A stretch of 19,856 bases of DNA, from the NCBI GenBank assembly GCA_034368805.1, contig JAXMLJ010000153.1, positions 1-19,856 of the forward strand. Reading direction: 5' to 3'. The DNA is from UBA2272 sp034368805. Its GTDB lineage: Bacteria; Actinomycetota; Coriobacteriia; Anaerosomatales; Anaerosomataceae. The translations under genes and the position numbers were made by a program. The notes beneath the pieces were generated by a model. The model saw nothing but the letters and a program-made list of their open reading frames with translations. It did no database searches and had not been told where the DNA came from. Below, in pieces: positions 12,447 through 19,856 of this stretch. The stretch's first letter is position 1, and every line of letters begins with the position of its first letter.

Positions 12447-14438
12447 ATGAGCGAATCCAAGGCGATCGAGTCGTTGTCACAGGAGTATCGCATCGTACAG
12501 CCGCCCGAGTGGGTCAGGGAGCGCGCACACATCCAGACGATGGAAGAGTACGACGAGTTGTACCGTCGCTCGGTGGAGGACCCGGAGGGGTTCTGGGCCG
12601 ACATGGCCGAGGAGATGCTTCACTGGCAGAAGAAGTGGCACACGGTGCTCGAGTACGACTTCGAGAAGCCGTCCATCAAGTGGTTCGAGGGCGGCCAGCT
12701 CAACGTGACCTACAACTGTATCGATCGGCATCTCAAGGGCTGGCGTCGCAACAAGGCGGCGCTCATCTGGGAGTCCGACGAGGGCCGCACGAAGATGTAC
12801 ACCTATCAGTCGCTCTACTACAAGGTGTGCAAGTTCGCCAACGTCCTCAAGAAGCACGGGGTCAAGAAGGGCGATAGGGTCGCCCTCTACATGCCGATGA
12901 TCCCGGAGCTCGCCATCGCGATGCTCGCATGCGCCCGCATCGGCGCGATCCACTCGGTCGTCTTCGGCGGGTTCTCGTCGGCGGCGCTGCGCGACCGCAT
13001 CCAGGACTGCGGCGCCACGATGCTCATCACCGCCGATGAGGGCATCCGCGGCGGGCGCGTCGTGCCGCTGAAGGCCGAGGCCGACGCAGCGCTGTACGAG
13101 TGCCCGACGATCGAGACGGTCATCGTCGTCTCTCGCGCCCGCACGCGCGTCGACATGGAGCCGGGACGCGACTTCTGGTACCACGAGGAGGTCCGTGCTG
13201 ACGATATCAAGCAGCACTGCGACATCGAGTGGATGGATGCCGAGGATCCGCTGTTCATACTCTACACGTCAGGCTCGACCGGCAAGCCAAAGGGCGTGCT
13301 GCACACGACCGCCGGCTATCTGCTGTATGCGGCCACGACGTTCCGGTACGTGTTTGACTACCACGACGAGGACGTGTTCTGGTGTACGGCCGACATCGGC
13401 TGGGTCACCGGTCACACCTACATCGTCTACGGTCCGTTGGCAGTCGGCGCCACGTCGCTCATGTTCGAGGGTATCCCGACGTATCCCGACGCCGGGCGCT
13501 TCTGGGAGATCGTCGAAAAGCACGGCGTGAACCAGTTCTACACCGCACCCACCGCCATCCGCGCACTCATGAAGTCGGGCGAGGCGTGGCCGGCGAAGTA
13601 CGATCTCTCCACCCTGCGAGTACTTGGCACCGTCGGCGAGCCGATCAATCCAGAGGCATGGATGTGGTACTACAAGCACATCGGTCATGAGAACGTGCCG
13701 ATCGTCGATACGTACTGGCAGACCGAGACCGGCGGCCACATGATCACGAACCTGCCGGGAGTGACGCCGATGAAGCCGGGGTCGGCGACCAAGCCCTTCT
13801 TCGGGATCGTGCCTGAGATCCTCAACGAGGACGGTACTCCCACGCCGCAGGGCAGTGGTGGGCGGCTGTGCATCAACAAGCCGTGGCCGGGGATGATGCG
13901 CGGCACCTGGGGAGACCCGGCCAACGAACTCATGAAGAGCGTCTACTTCACCGCGTTCCCGGGCCGGTACTTCACCGGTGACGGCGCGCGCCAGGACGAC
14001 GATGGCTTCTACTGGCTGCTCGGCCGCGTGGATGACGTCATCAACGTCTCCGGTCACCGCATGGGGACTGCCGAGGTGGAAAGTGCGCTGGTGAGCCATC
14101 CGCTCGTCGCCGAGGCCGCTGTCGTCGGCTATCCGCACGAGATCAAGGGCGAGGGCATCTACGCCTACGTCATCTTGAAGACCGGCCTCGATATCCCCGA
14201 CAGCATGGAGAGCATCCTCCGCGGTCATGTCCGTGAGGAGATCGGGCCCATCGCGAGTCCGGACTACGTGCACATCGTCCCCGAACTGCCCAAGACTCGC
14301 TCGGGCAAGATCATGCGACGGATCCTGCGCAAGATCGCCGCGGGGGACCGCGAGATGGAGGCTCTCGGCGATATCTCGACGCTCGCCGATCCGTCGATCG
14401 TTCGGATCATCGTGGACTCTGCGCCGCACACGAGCTAG
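12447..14438 (+). CDS. acs: Acetyl-CoA synthetase (AMP-forming)
   Basis: A 663-residue acyl-adenylate-forming enzyme making acetyl-CoA from acetate, ATP and CoA in the cytosol. Motifs in order: YTSGSTGKPKG (273-283, ATP-binding A3 loop), GEPINPEAW (397-405), DTYWQTETGG (421-430; Trp424 is the residue that keeps the acyl pocket small for acetate), YFTGDGARQDDDG (508-520), and PKTRSGKIMRR (615-625) with Lys621, the catalytic lysine regulated by acetylation. Length matches Acs (about 650). ATG at 12447 has AAAGGAG about eight bases upstream; the longer in-frame extension lacks homology. It is monocistronic, with a long structured upstream region and a terminator 26 bases after the stop. Propionyl-CoA synthetase is less likely given pocket and length. 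Confidence 0.95.
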   Translation: MSESKAIESLSQEYRIVQPPEWVRERAHIQTMEEYDELYRRSVEDPEGFWADMAEEMLHWQKKWHTVLEYDFEKPSIKWFEGGQLNVTYNCIDRHLKGWRRNKAALIWESDEGRTKMYTYQSLYYKVCKFANVLKKHGVKKGDRVALYMPMIPELAIAMLACARIGAIHSVVFGGFSSAALRDRIQDCGATMLITADEGIRGGRVVPLKAEADAALYECPTIETVIVVSRARTRVDMEPGRDFWYHEEVRADDIKQHCDIEWMDAEDPLFILYTSGSTGKPKGVLHTTAGYLLYAATTFRYVFDYHDEDVFWCTADIGWVTGHTYIVYGPLAVGATSLMFEGIPTYPDAGRFWEIVEKHGVNQFYTAPTAIRALMKSGEAWPAKYDLSTLRVLGTVGEPINPEAWMWYYKHIGHENVPIVDTYWQTETGGHMITNLPGVTPMKPGSATKPFFGIVPEILNEDGTPTPQGSGGRLCINKPWPGMMRGTWGDPANELMKSVYFTAFPGRYFTGDGARQDDDGFYWLLGRVDDVINVSGHRMGTAEVESALVSHPLVAEAAVVGYPHEIKGEGIYAYVILKTGLDIPDSMESILRGHVREEIGPIASPDYVHIVPELPKTRSGKIMRRILRKIAAGDREMEALGDISTLADPSIVRIIVDSAPHTS

Positions 14439-14463
14439 CGATCACCACAGAGAGCATCGATCA

Positions 14464-14493
14464 GCGGGCCCCGTGCGCATGCGCGGGGCCCGC
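14464..14493 (+). terminator. Terminator hairpin after acs
   Basis: GCGGGCCCCG (14464-14473) pairs perfectly with CGGGGCCCGC (14484-14493), extended by T-G, G-C and C-G around a GCAT loop. It begins 26 bases after the acs stop. There is only a weak T content downstream. Confidence 0.75.
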
Positions 14494-14507
14494 GGTCGTA
14501 CCCGGCG

Positions 14508-14516
14508 TGGTAGTAT
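14508..14516 (+). promoter_or_regulatory. Extended -10 promoter of the heme operon
   Basis: TGGTAGTAT (14508-14516) is an extended -10 (TGn plus TAGTAT). The -35 position falls inside the acs terminator and has no consensus, which suits an extended -10 promoter. It lies 50 bases before the hemE ATG. Confidence 0.5.
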
Positions 14517-14565
14517 GCACTTCGTTCGACGATTCCAGCACCCCGAAGCGGAGGACTAGCCCCCC

Positions 14566-15636
14566 ATGGCGTACAACGATCTGTTCCTGCGCGCCGCGCG
14601 CCGCGAAGTGACCGAGAGCACCCCGGTGTGGATGATGCGGCAGGCCGGCCGGTACATGGCCGAATACCGCGAGATCCGTGCGAAGCACGGCTTCCTGGAG
14701 ATGTGCCGGACGCCCGAGCTGGCTGTCGAGGTCACGATGCAGCCGGTCGACCTTGTCGGCGTGGACGCCGCGATCCTGTTCAGCGACATCCTCGTGGTCT
14801 TTCCCGGCATGGGTCTTGACCTCGAGTTCGCCAAAGGCGAGGGTCCGGTCATCCACAATCCGGTCCGCACCGCCGCCGACGTGCGCAAGCTCCGGCTCTC
14901 GGACCCGCTCGGCGATACCGGTTACGTCATGGATACCATCAAGATCCTCCGCGGCGAGCTCGAGAAAAAGGTGCCGCTCATCGGCTTCGGCGGTGCGCCG
15001 TTCACGCTCGCGAGTTACATGATCGAGGGCCACGGCACGCGCGACTACGAGTACACCAAGGCGCTCATGTGGGGCGAGCCGAAGGTCTGGGACGAACTCA
15101 TGACCAAGATCACGGACACGGTGATCGCGTACCTCTCGGCGCAGATCGACGCAGGCGCGCAGACGATCCAGGTCTTCGACAGCTGGGTGGGCTACGTGGC
15201 GCCGCGTGACTACGAGCGTTCGGTGCTGCCGTACACGAAGCGTGTGATCGAGGCGCTTACCCAACACGGCAGGAAGGTCGTGCCGGAAGGTGTGCCGATC
15301 ATCCACTTTCCCAACGGTGCGACTTCGATGCTCGATCTCGCGCAGCAGGCGGGCGGCGACGTGCTCGGCGTGGACTGGCGCCTGGATATGAAGCACGTGG
15401 TCGAGCAGGTCGACGAGCGCTTCGCCATCCAGGGCAACATCGACCCGGTCGCACTCTTCGCGCCGGACGACGAACTCGAGCGTATGGTCGTCGAGATCCT
15501 CGAGGCCGTGGGCACCCGACCGGGCCACATCTTCAATCTCGGCCACGGCATCCACAAGACGAGCGATCCGGAGAAGGCGCGGACCATGATCCGCTACGTG
15601 CACGAGCACAGCGAGCGTATCCGCTCGGTTTCGTAG
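14566..15636 (+). CDS. hemE: Uroporphyrinogen decarboxylase
   Basis: A 356-residue enzyme converting uroporphyrinogen III to coproporphyrinogen III by four decarboxylations. The N-terminal signature PVWMMRQAGRYM (20-31) holds the substrate-binding Arg25 and Arg29; FSDI (72-75) gives the catalytic Asp74; GGAPFTLASYMIEG (142-155) includes the conserved Tyr151; FDSW (204-207) includes Ser206; and NLGHGIH (324-330) includes His327. All key residues are present and length is normal. ATG start with GGAGGA about nine bases upstream. First gene of hemE-hemH-hemY1-hemY2; hemH begins directly after its stop. Confidence 0.96.
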   Translation: MAYNDLFLRAARREVTESTPVWMMRQAGRYMAEYREIRAKHGFLEMCRTPELAVEVTMQPVDLVGVDAAILFSDILVVFPGMGLDLEFAKGEGPVIHNPVRTAADVRKLRLSDPLGDTGYVMDTIKILRGELEKKVPLIGFGGAPFTLASYMIEGHGTRDYEYTKALMWGEPKVWDELMTKITDTVIAYLSAQIDAGAQTIQVFDSWVGYVAPRDYERSVLPYTKRVIEALTQHGRKVVPEGVPIIHFPNGATSMLDLAQQAGGDVLGVDWRLDMKHVVEQVDERFAIQGNIDPVALFAPDDELERMVVEILEAVGTRPGHIFNLGHGIHKTSDPEKARTMIRYVHEHSERIRSVS

Positions 15637-16614
15637 ATGCCGCGCACCGGAGTCCTCATCACGGGGTTCGGCGGGCCGGACTCGCTCGACGCGGTCGCGC
15701 CGTTCATGTGCAACCTCATGGGCCGGGAGCCCGCCCCCGAACTCGTCGAGCGCGTCTGCGCGCGGTATGAAGCGATCGGTGGCTCGTCCCCGCTCGTCCG
15801 CATCGCCGGCGAGCTTGCCGAAGGCGTATCGGCGGCGCTTGCGGAGGCAGGCGAGTCGATGCCGGTCGAGGTCGGGATGCGCTACTGGGAGCCGTATGTG
15901 GAGGACGCGATCGCGCGGCTGGCGGCATCGGGCGTCGAGCGCATCGTGACCATGGCGCTTTCGGCGTACGAGACGAAGGTCACGCACGGGGAGTATCGCG
16001 CGGCTGTGGACGAGGCGCTCGCCGCACGTCCGGGTGTGACCGCCGTCGAAGCGCCGCTGCTCTCGGCGCTGCCGGTCTTCACCGAGCTGCACGCCCAGGC
16101 CGCGGCTGATGCGCTCGCCGTACTGAACGTGCCTGACGCGCCTGTGGTGTTCTCGGCGCACAGTCTGCCCGAGGCCGACGTGGCCGATGATGACGCCTAC
16201 GTTCGTGGACTCGAGGAGTGCGCAGAGCGCGTGGCCGCAGTGCTCGGACTTCACGCGGGAGCTTCGGACACGGTGATGTTCCCCGGCGTCATCGCGTATG
16301 GATCTGCGGCAGGACCACGCCCGTGGCTCGTTGCGTATCAGTCGAAGGGTGCTCGTGGCGGGGAGTGGCTCGGCCCCGACATTGACGACGTGATCGACGC
16401 CATCGGAGCTGCGGGCCGCGGCGGCGTGCTCGTCGTACCACTCGGATTCGCGACCGACCACATGGAGACCCTCTACGACCTCGATATCGTGGCACGGGAC
16501 AGGGCGGATGCGGCGGCAGTCGCGTTCGCGCGTTCGGCGGTGCCCAATGCGGACCCACGGTTCGTGGCGGCCATCGCTGCGGCGGTCAGAGGGGTGCTCG
16601 GCACGAAACGGTAG
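15637..16614 (+). CDS. hemH: Ferrochelatase (probably coproporphyrin ferrochelatase)
   Basis: A 325-residue metal-inserting chelatase. Visible motifs are TGFGGPDS (9-16), RYEAIGGSSPL (43-53), FSAHSLPE (172-179, catalytic His175), YQSKG (234-238) and PLGFATDHMETLYDLD (268-283, Glu277). In Gram-positive bacteria the HemH homologue usually inserts iron into coproporphyrin III (CpfC); the neighbouring hemE and hemY fit this. Phe11 stands where the Bacillus subtilis enzyme has its Tyr13 ligand. I see no cysteines at the C-terminal positions that bind a [2Fe-2S] cluster in some actinobacterial enzymes, so a cluster is unlikely. ATG immediately follows the hemE TAG, so translation is probably coupled. 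A 76-base gap with no gene separates it from hemY1. Confidence 0.93.
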   Translation: MPRTGVLITGFGGPDSLDAVAPFMCNLMGREPAPELVERVCARYEAIGGSSPLVRIAGELAEGVSAALAEAGESMPVEVGMRYWEPYVEDAIARLAASGVERIVTMALSAYETKVTHGEYRAAVDEALAARPGVTAVEAPLLSALPVFTELHAQAAADALAVLNVPDAPVVFSAHSLPEADVADDDAYVRGLEECAERVAAVLGLHAGASDTVMFPGVIAYGSAAGPRPWLVAYQSKGARGGEWLGPDIDDVIDAIGAAGRGGVLVVPLGFATDHMETLYDLDIVARDRADAAAVAFARSAVPNADPRFVAAIAAAVRGVLGTKR

Positions 16615-16690
16615 GGGACGATGACGCGGGAGCTCCGGCAGGCGACCGCTCGTGGATGCAGACACGCGAGCTTGAAGGAGTGCTGTCAGG

Positions 16691-18196
16691 ATGCGAGTCA
16701 TCATCATCGGTGGCGGGATCGCGGGGCTTGGTGCCGCCTACAAAGTGAGGCGCGCGGCCGATGCCGGCCACGACGTGAGCTTCTCCCTCGTCGAGCGCGA
16801 CGACCGGCTCGGCGGCAAGATATGGACCGACATCTCGCCCGATCCGGACGGTGGGCGCTACATCGCCGATGGCGGTAGCGACTCGTTTCTCACCGACAAG
16901 ACGGCGGTGCACCGGGTGGCGAAGCTCCTCGGCGTGTTTGACGAGGAGTGCGGCACGCTCGAGGAGAACAAGAAGACGTTCATCGTCAAGGGCGGGCGTC
17001 TTGTCGAGATGCCCGACGGCATGATGATGTTCGCGCCCACCAAGCTGCTGCCGCTTGCCACCTCCAGGCTCTACTCGTGGCCCGCGAAGTTCCGTATGGC
17101 GCTCGATCTCGTGCTGGCGCGGAAGGTACGCTGGGCCGAGGGAGAGACCGCGCAGGACCACGACGAGACGCTTGAGAGCCTCGTCGTGCGGCGTCTCGGA
17201 CGCGAGGCACTTGACCGGCTCGCCGAGCCGCTGTCGGCCGGCGTGAACGGAGACGAGGCCTCCGAGATGTCGGTCGCTGCGCGCTACCCGATGCTTCTCG
17301 AGATGGAACAGAAGCACGGTTCTCTTGTCCGTGGCTTCCTGGCGCAGCGCACGCGAGTCGAGGAGATGAAGAAGAAGTATCCCCCGAAGCCGGGGGCCAA
17401 GCGTCGGACGTTCTTCTCGTCGTTCAACGAAGGTCTGCAGTTCATCTGCGACCGTATGGCCGACGCTGCGGGACGTGAGCACATCCGAACGGGTGTGGGC
17501 GCGACCGCGATCGAGCGTTCGGGGGAGGGCTGGCGTGTGACGCTTTCGACCGGTGAGGTGCTCGACGGCGATGCGGTGATCGTGGCGACCGAGGTCTGGG
17601 CGGCTGCGGAGCTCGTCAGAGCGGTGCACGGCGCCATCGCCGATCTGCTTGCTGCGATCCCGTCGTCCTCGTGTGCGACCGCGCTCCTGGCGTTCGACGA
17701 GTCCGACTGTCCGTTCGACAAGCGCTGGCACGGGATCCTCACGCCGGCCGTGGAGCGCCGGCCGCTCACGGGCGTCTCGCTCATGAGCTCCAAATGGCCG
17801 GATCGTGCGCCTGAAGGCCGAGTGCTCCTCCGCGGGTTCCTCGGCGGGCCGCGCGATCAGGCAGTGCTCGAGCAAAGCGACGAGGAACTTCTCGAACTCG
17901 CGCGGACGCAGATGGCGGAGCTCATCGGCATCACGTCCGATGCCCGGCCGCGTTACGCGAGACTCTTCCGCTGGGAGCGGGGCATGCCGCAGTACACCCT
18001 CGGCCATCTCGACCGTGTGGACGAGATCGAGCGTCTCGAGGTCGACGTGCGAGGCATGGCGCTTGCGGGCAACGCGTATAGGGGCGTGGGTGTTCCCAAT
18101 GCGCTCGAGAGCGGGGAGCGCGCGGTGGTCAAGGTGCTTACCGAGGCAGGCATCATGCTGTCCGAGGACGCGACCGAGGAGAGGCGGGTCTACTAG
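16691..18196 (+). CDS. hemY: Porphyrinogen oxidase HemY/CgoX, copy 1
   Basis: A 501-residue FAD-dependent oxidase that turns coproporphyrinogen III (or protoporphyrinogen IX) into the porphyrin using oxygen. The N-terminal dinucleotide fold is VIIIGGGIAGLGAAYK (3-18) with VERDDRLGGK, and the C-terminal FAD block is ALAGNAYRGVGVPNALESGE. The middle region holds PDGMMMFAPTKLLPL and RLAEPLSAGVNGDEASEMS, where HemY proteins typically have LAEPL..GVY.GD. ATG at 16691; AAGGAG lies ten bases upstream, a rather long spacing. Length fits HemY (about 460-500). Its neighbour hemY2 is a clear paralogue starting three bases after its stop. Confidence 0.93.
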   Translation: MRVIIIGGGIAGLGAAYKVRRAADAGHDVSFSLVERDDRLGGKIWTDISPDPDGGRYIADGGSDSFLTDKTAVHRVAKLLGVFDEECGTLEENKKTFIVKGGRLVEMPDGMMMFAPTKLLPLATSRLYSWPAKFRMALDLVLARKVRWAEGETAQDHDETLESLVVRRLGREALDRLAEPLSAGVNGDEASEMSVAARYPMLLEMEQKHGSLVRGFLAQRTRVEEMKKKYPPKPGAKRRTFFSSFNEGLQFICDRMADAAGREHIRTGVGATAIERSGEGWRVTLSTGEVLDGDAVIVATEVWAAAELVRAVHGAIADLLAAIPSSSCATALLAFDESDCPFDKRWHGILTPAVERRPLTGVSLMSSKWPDRAPEGRVLLRGFLGGPRDQAVLEQSDEELLELARTQMAELIGITSDARPRYARLFRWERGMPQYTLGHLDRVDEIERLEVDVRGMALAGNAYRGVGVPNALESGERAVVKVLTEAGIMLSEDATEERRVY

Positions 18197-18198
18197 CC

Positions 18199-19707
18199 GT
18201 GAAGAAGGTCATCATCATCGGCGGCGGCGCTGCCGGGCTCGGCGCCGCATACAAGGTCAGGCGCGCGGCGGCGGCCGGTCACGACGTGGACTGCGTGCTC
18301 GTCGAGCGCAACGACCGCCTTGGCGGCAAGCTCGCGACCGATATCGTCACCGATCCCGATGGCGGCGAGTACGTCGTCGACGGCGGAAGCGATGCGTTCG
18401 TCTCCACCAAGCCGGCTGTGGCGCGCATCGCGCGTATGCTCGGCATGAGCGACGCGATGGTGCCCGCACGCGAGGAGAACAAGAAGACGCTCATCGTGAG
18501 GGGCGGCCGCCTGGTCGAGCTCCCCGACGGCATCATGATGTTCGCGCCCACCAAACTCGTTCCGCTCGCCACGACGCGCCTGTACTCGTGGTCGGCCAAG
18601 TTCCGCATGGCGCTCGATCTGGTGCTGCCGCGCACGGTCCGCTGGGCCGACGGCGAGACCGCACAGGACCACGACGAGACGCTCGAGCACTTCGTGGTGC
18701 GGCGCATGGGTCGCGAGTCGCTCGACCGCCTCGCCGAGCCGCTCGTCGGCGGCGTTCACGCCTCGGATCCTCGCGAGATGTCGCTCGCGGCGACCTTCCC
18801 CAACTTCCTCGACATGGAGCAGGAGTTCGGCTCGCTCATTCGCGGCTTCCTGGCCGAGCGCAAGAAGCGCGAAGCGATGAGCAAGAAGCATCCGCCGAAG
18901 CCAGGAGCCAGGCCGTGGGCGTTCTTCAACACCTTCTACGGCGGCATGCAACAGCTCACCGATGGCATGGCCGAGGCGGTCGGGCGCGAACGCATCATCA
19001 CGGGCGCTGCGGCCACCGCCGTCGAGCACGCGGATGACGCTTGGCGCGTGACACTCGATGACGGTCGAGCGCTCGCAGGCGACGCGGTGATCGTCGCTAC
19101 CGAGGCGTGGGCGGCCGAGCCGCTCGCGCGCCAGGTGGACGGCGCCATCGCCGATCTGCTCGCTGCGATACCGTGTTCGTCGTCTGCGACCGTGCCGATG
19201 GCGTTTCGCAGCGCGGACTTCCCGGCCGACACGAAGTGGTTCGGCATCCTCTCGCCGATCGTGGAGAACCGTCCGCTACTGGCGGTCACGCTCTCGTCGT
19301 CGAAGTGGCCCGATCGCGCGCCTGATGGCCGCGTGCTGCTGCGGGGCTTCATCGGCGGCCCGCGCAACCAGCACCTGCTCGAGGCGAGCGATGAGGAGAT
19401 CATCGAGACGATCCGTGCGCAGATCGTCGATCTTCTCGGTATGGGACCTGACGTCCAGCCTGTCTTCGCGAGTGTCTACCGATGGACCGGCGGTATGCCG
19501 CAGTACACGCTGGGGCATCTCGATCGGGTGGACGAGATCGAGCGGCTGAGCGCGGGTGTACGGGCGTTCGCGCTTGCGGGCGGCGCCTATCGCGGGGTGG
19601 GGATCCCCAACTGCATCGAGAGCGGCGAGCGGGCGGTGGCCAAGGTGCTCGGCGACCTCGGCCTCTCGTACGAGGAGGACACGGCGCCGAGGAGACCGGG
19701 TCAGTAG
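18199..19707 (+). CDS. hemY: Porphyrinogen oxidase HemY/CgoX, tandem paralogue (copy 2)
   Basis: A 502-residue FAD oxidase, about 60-65% identical by eye to the preceding gene over its full length without large gaps. Shared blocks are VIIIGGGAAGLGAAYKVRRA (4-23), GETAQDHDETLE, LRGF.GGPR and MPQYTLGHLDRVDEIERL. The most divergent parts are the region after RLAEPL (VGGVHASDPREMS versus SAGVNGDEASEMS), the FFNTFYGGMQQL segment, and the extreme C-terminus. Both FAD-binding ends are intact, so it looks active rather than decaying. Start is GTG at 18199, two bases after the copy 1 TAG; the purine-rich GAGGAGAGG is 14-22 bases upstream, so coupled re-initiation is likely. It is the last gene of the heme operon seen here. 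Confidence 0.92.
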   Translation: MKKVIIIGGGAAGLGAAYKVRRAAAAGHDVDCVLVERNDRLGGKLATDIVTDPDGGEYVVDGGSDAFVSTKPAVARIARMLGMSDAMVPAREENKKTLIVRGGRLVELPDGIMMFAPTKLVPLATTRLYSWSAKFRMALDLVLPRTVRWADGETAQDHDETLEHFVVRRMGRESLDRLAEPLVGGVHASDPREMSLAATFPNFLDMEQEFGSLIRGFLAERKKREAMSKKHPPKPGARPWAFFNTFYGGMQQLTDGMAEAVGRERIITGAAATAVEHADDAWRVTLDDGRALAGDAVIVATEAWAAEPLARQVDGAIADLLAAIPCSSSATVPMAFRSADFPADTKWFGILSPIVENRPLLAVTLSSSKWPDRAPDGRVLLRGFIGGPRNQHLLEASDEEIIETIRAQIVDLLGMGPDVQPVFASVYRWTGGMPQYTLGHLDRVDEIERLSAGVRAFALAGGAYRGVGIPNCIESGERAVAKVLGDLGLSYEEDTAPRRPGQ

Positions 19708-19717
19708 GGCGCAGCCG

Positions 19718-19856
19718 TCAGCGGCCGTCGGCCTGCCGGATCGCGTCGAGCATGACGGCATGGAGCGCGGGGTTCGCCGCTATGATGTCGCGGGTCTTGA
19801 TCGTCCATGGCTGGCCGTCGAAGTCGCTCGCCACGCCACCTGACTCGGCCACGATG
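19718..19856 (-). CDS. Inositol monophosphatase-family protein, C-terminal end only
   Basis: The last 46 codons of a minus-strand gene that enters from the right edge. The segment ESGGVASDFDGQPW matches the EAGG.vtd.dG.pw block that follows the WDxAAG motif in inositol monophosphatase-like phosphatases (SuhB/CysQ/HisN group). The end is NPALHAVMLDAIRQADGR and a TGA at 19720-19718. It is convergent with hemY2, ten bases apart. The metal-binding N-terminal part lies outside the window, so substrate class cannot be assigned. Confidence 0.75.
   Translation of the reverse strand, partial: IVAESGGVASDFDGQPWTIKTRDIIAANPALHAVMLDAIRQADGR

Noticed and set aside
12221..12604. A 127-codon minus-strand open frame crossing the acs start
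   Set aside because: Ser/Arg-rich translation without a domain or ribosome site, overlapping the well-supported acs N-terminus.
14461..16707. A 748-codon minus-strand open frame opposite hemE and hemH
   Set aside because: It is a shadow of GC-rich coding sequence: Arg/His/Asp-rich composition, no family motif, and both hemE and hemH on plus have complete catalytic motifs.
16586..18007. A 473-codon minus-strand open frame opposite hemY1
   Set aside because: Low-complexity Arg/Glu/His-rich translation with no recognisable domain; hemY1 on plus is intact.

Overview
The window is high-GC, gene-dense bacterial chromosome with frequent GTG and one TTG start. tRNA genes encode their 3' CCA. Cell-wall-binding repeat type 2 (CWB2) domains, a hemE-hemH-hemY cluster of Gram-positive order and GC-rich terminators with weak U-tracts suggest a high-GC Gram-positive (Actinomycetota; a deep, perhaps Coriobacteriia-like lineage is my guess). 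I see no phage, IS, CRISPR or integrase, so this looks like core chromosome.

Layout: (1) 1-3506, minus strand: a tightly overlapping Mrp/Mbh-type membrane ion-transport operon read mrpE-mrpF-mrpG-mbhD-(mbhE+mrpB fusion)-mrpC-mrpD, running off the left edge. Its order and the split MrpA C-terminus match the ion-translocating module of membrane-bound hydrogenase-type complexes more than a classical mrpABCDEFG operon. (2) 3507-4173: a tRNA island, with tRNA-Gly(GCC) and tRNA-Cys(GCA) on minus, divergent from tRNA-Val(GAC) on plus. (3) 4225-6988, plus: a membrane-anchored alpha/beta hydrolase, then a secreted protein with three CWB2 repeats and an L,D-transpeptidase domain. (4) 6990-7934, minus: a diacylglycerol kinase-family lipid kinase, convergent with the transpeptidase and divergent from the next operon. 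(5) 8028-12000, plus: rnd-xseA-xseB-HIT-degV, a compact nucleic-acid and housekeeping operon ending at a strong UUCG-capped terminator. (6) 12059-12446: a 388-bp gene-free region with unusual predicted secondary structure and repeats ahead of acs. (7) 12447-14438: acetyl-CoA synthetase, followed by a terminator. (8) 14566-19707, plus: hemE-hemH-hemY1-hemY2, with two diverged tandem copies of the FAD-dependent porphyrinogen oxidase. (9) The 3' end of an inositol monophosphatase-family gene enters from the right on minus.

Functionally the window combines ion-gradient bioenergetics, cell-envelope remodelling and lipid phosphorylation, DNA/RNA nucleases, acetate activation and late heme synthesis. 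The points most worth a second look are the structured region before acs, the tandem hemY pair, and the Mbh-like antiporter module whose partner genes lie beyond the left edge.
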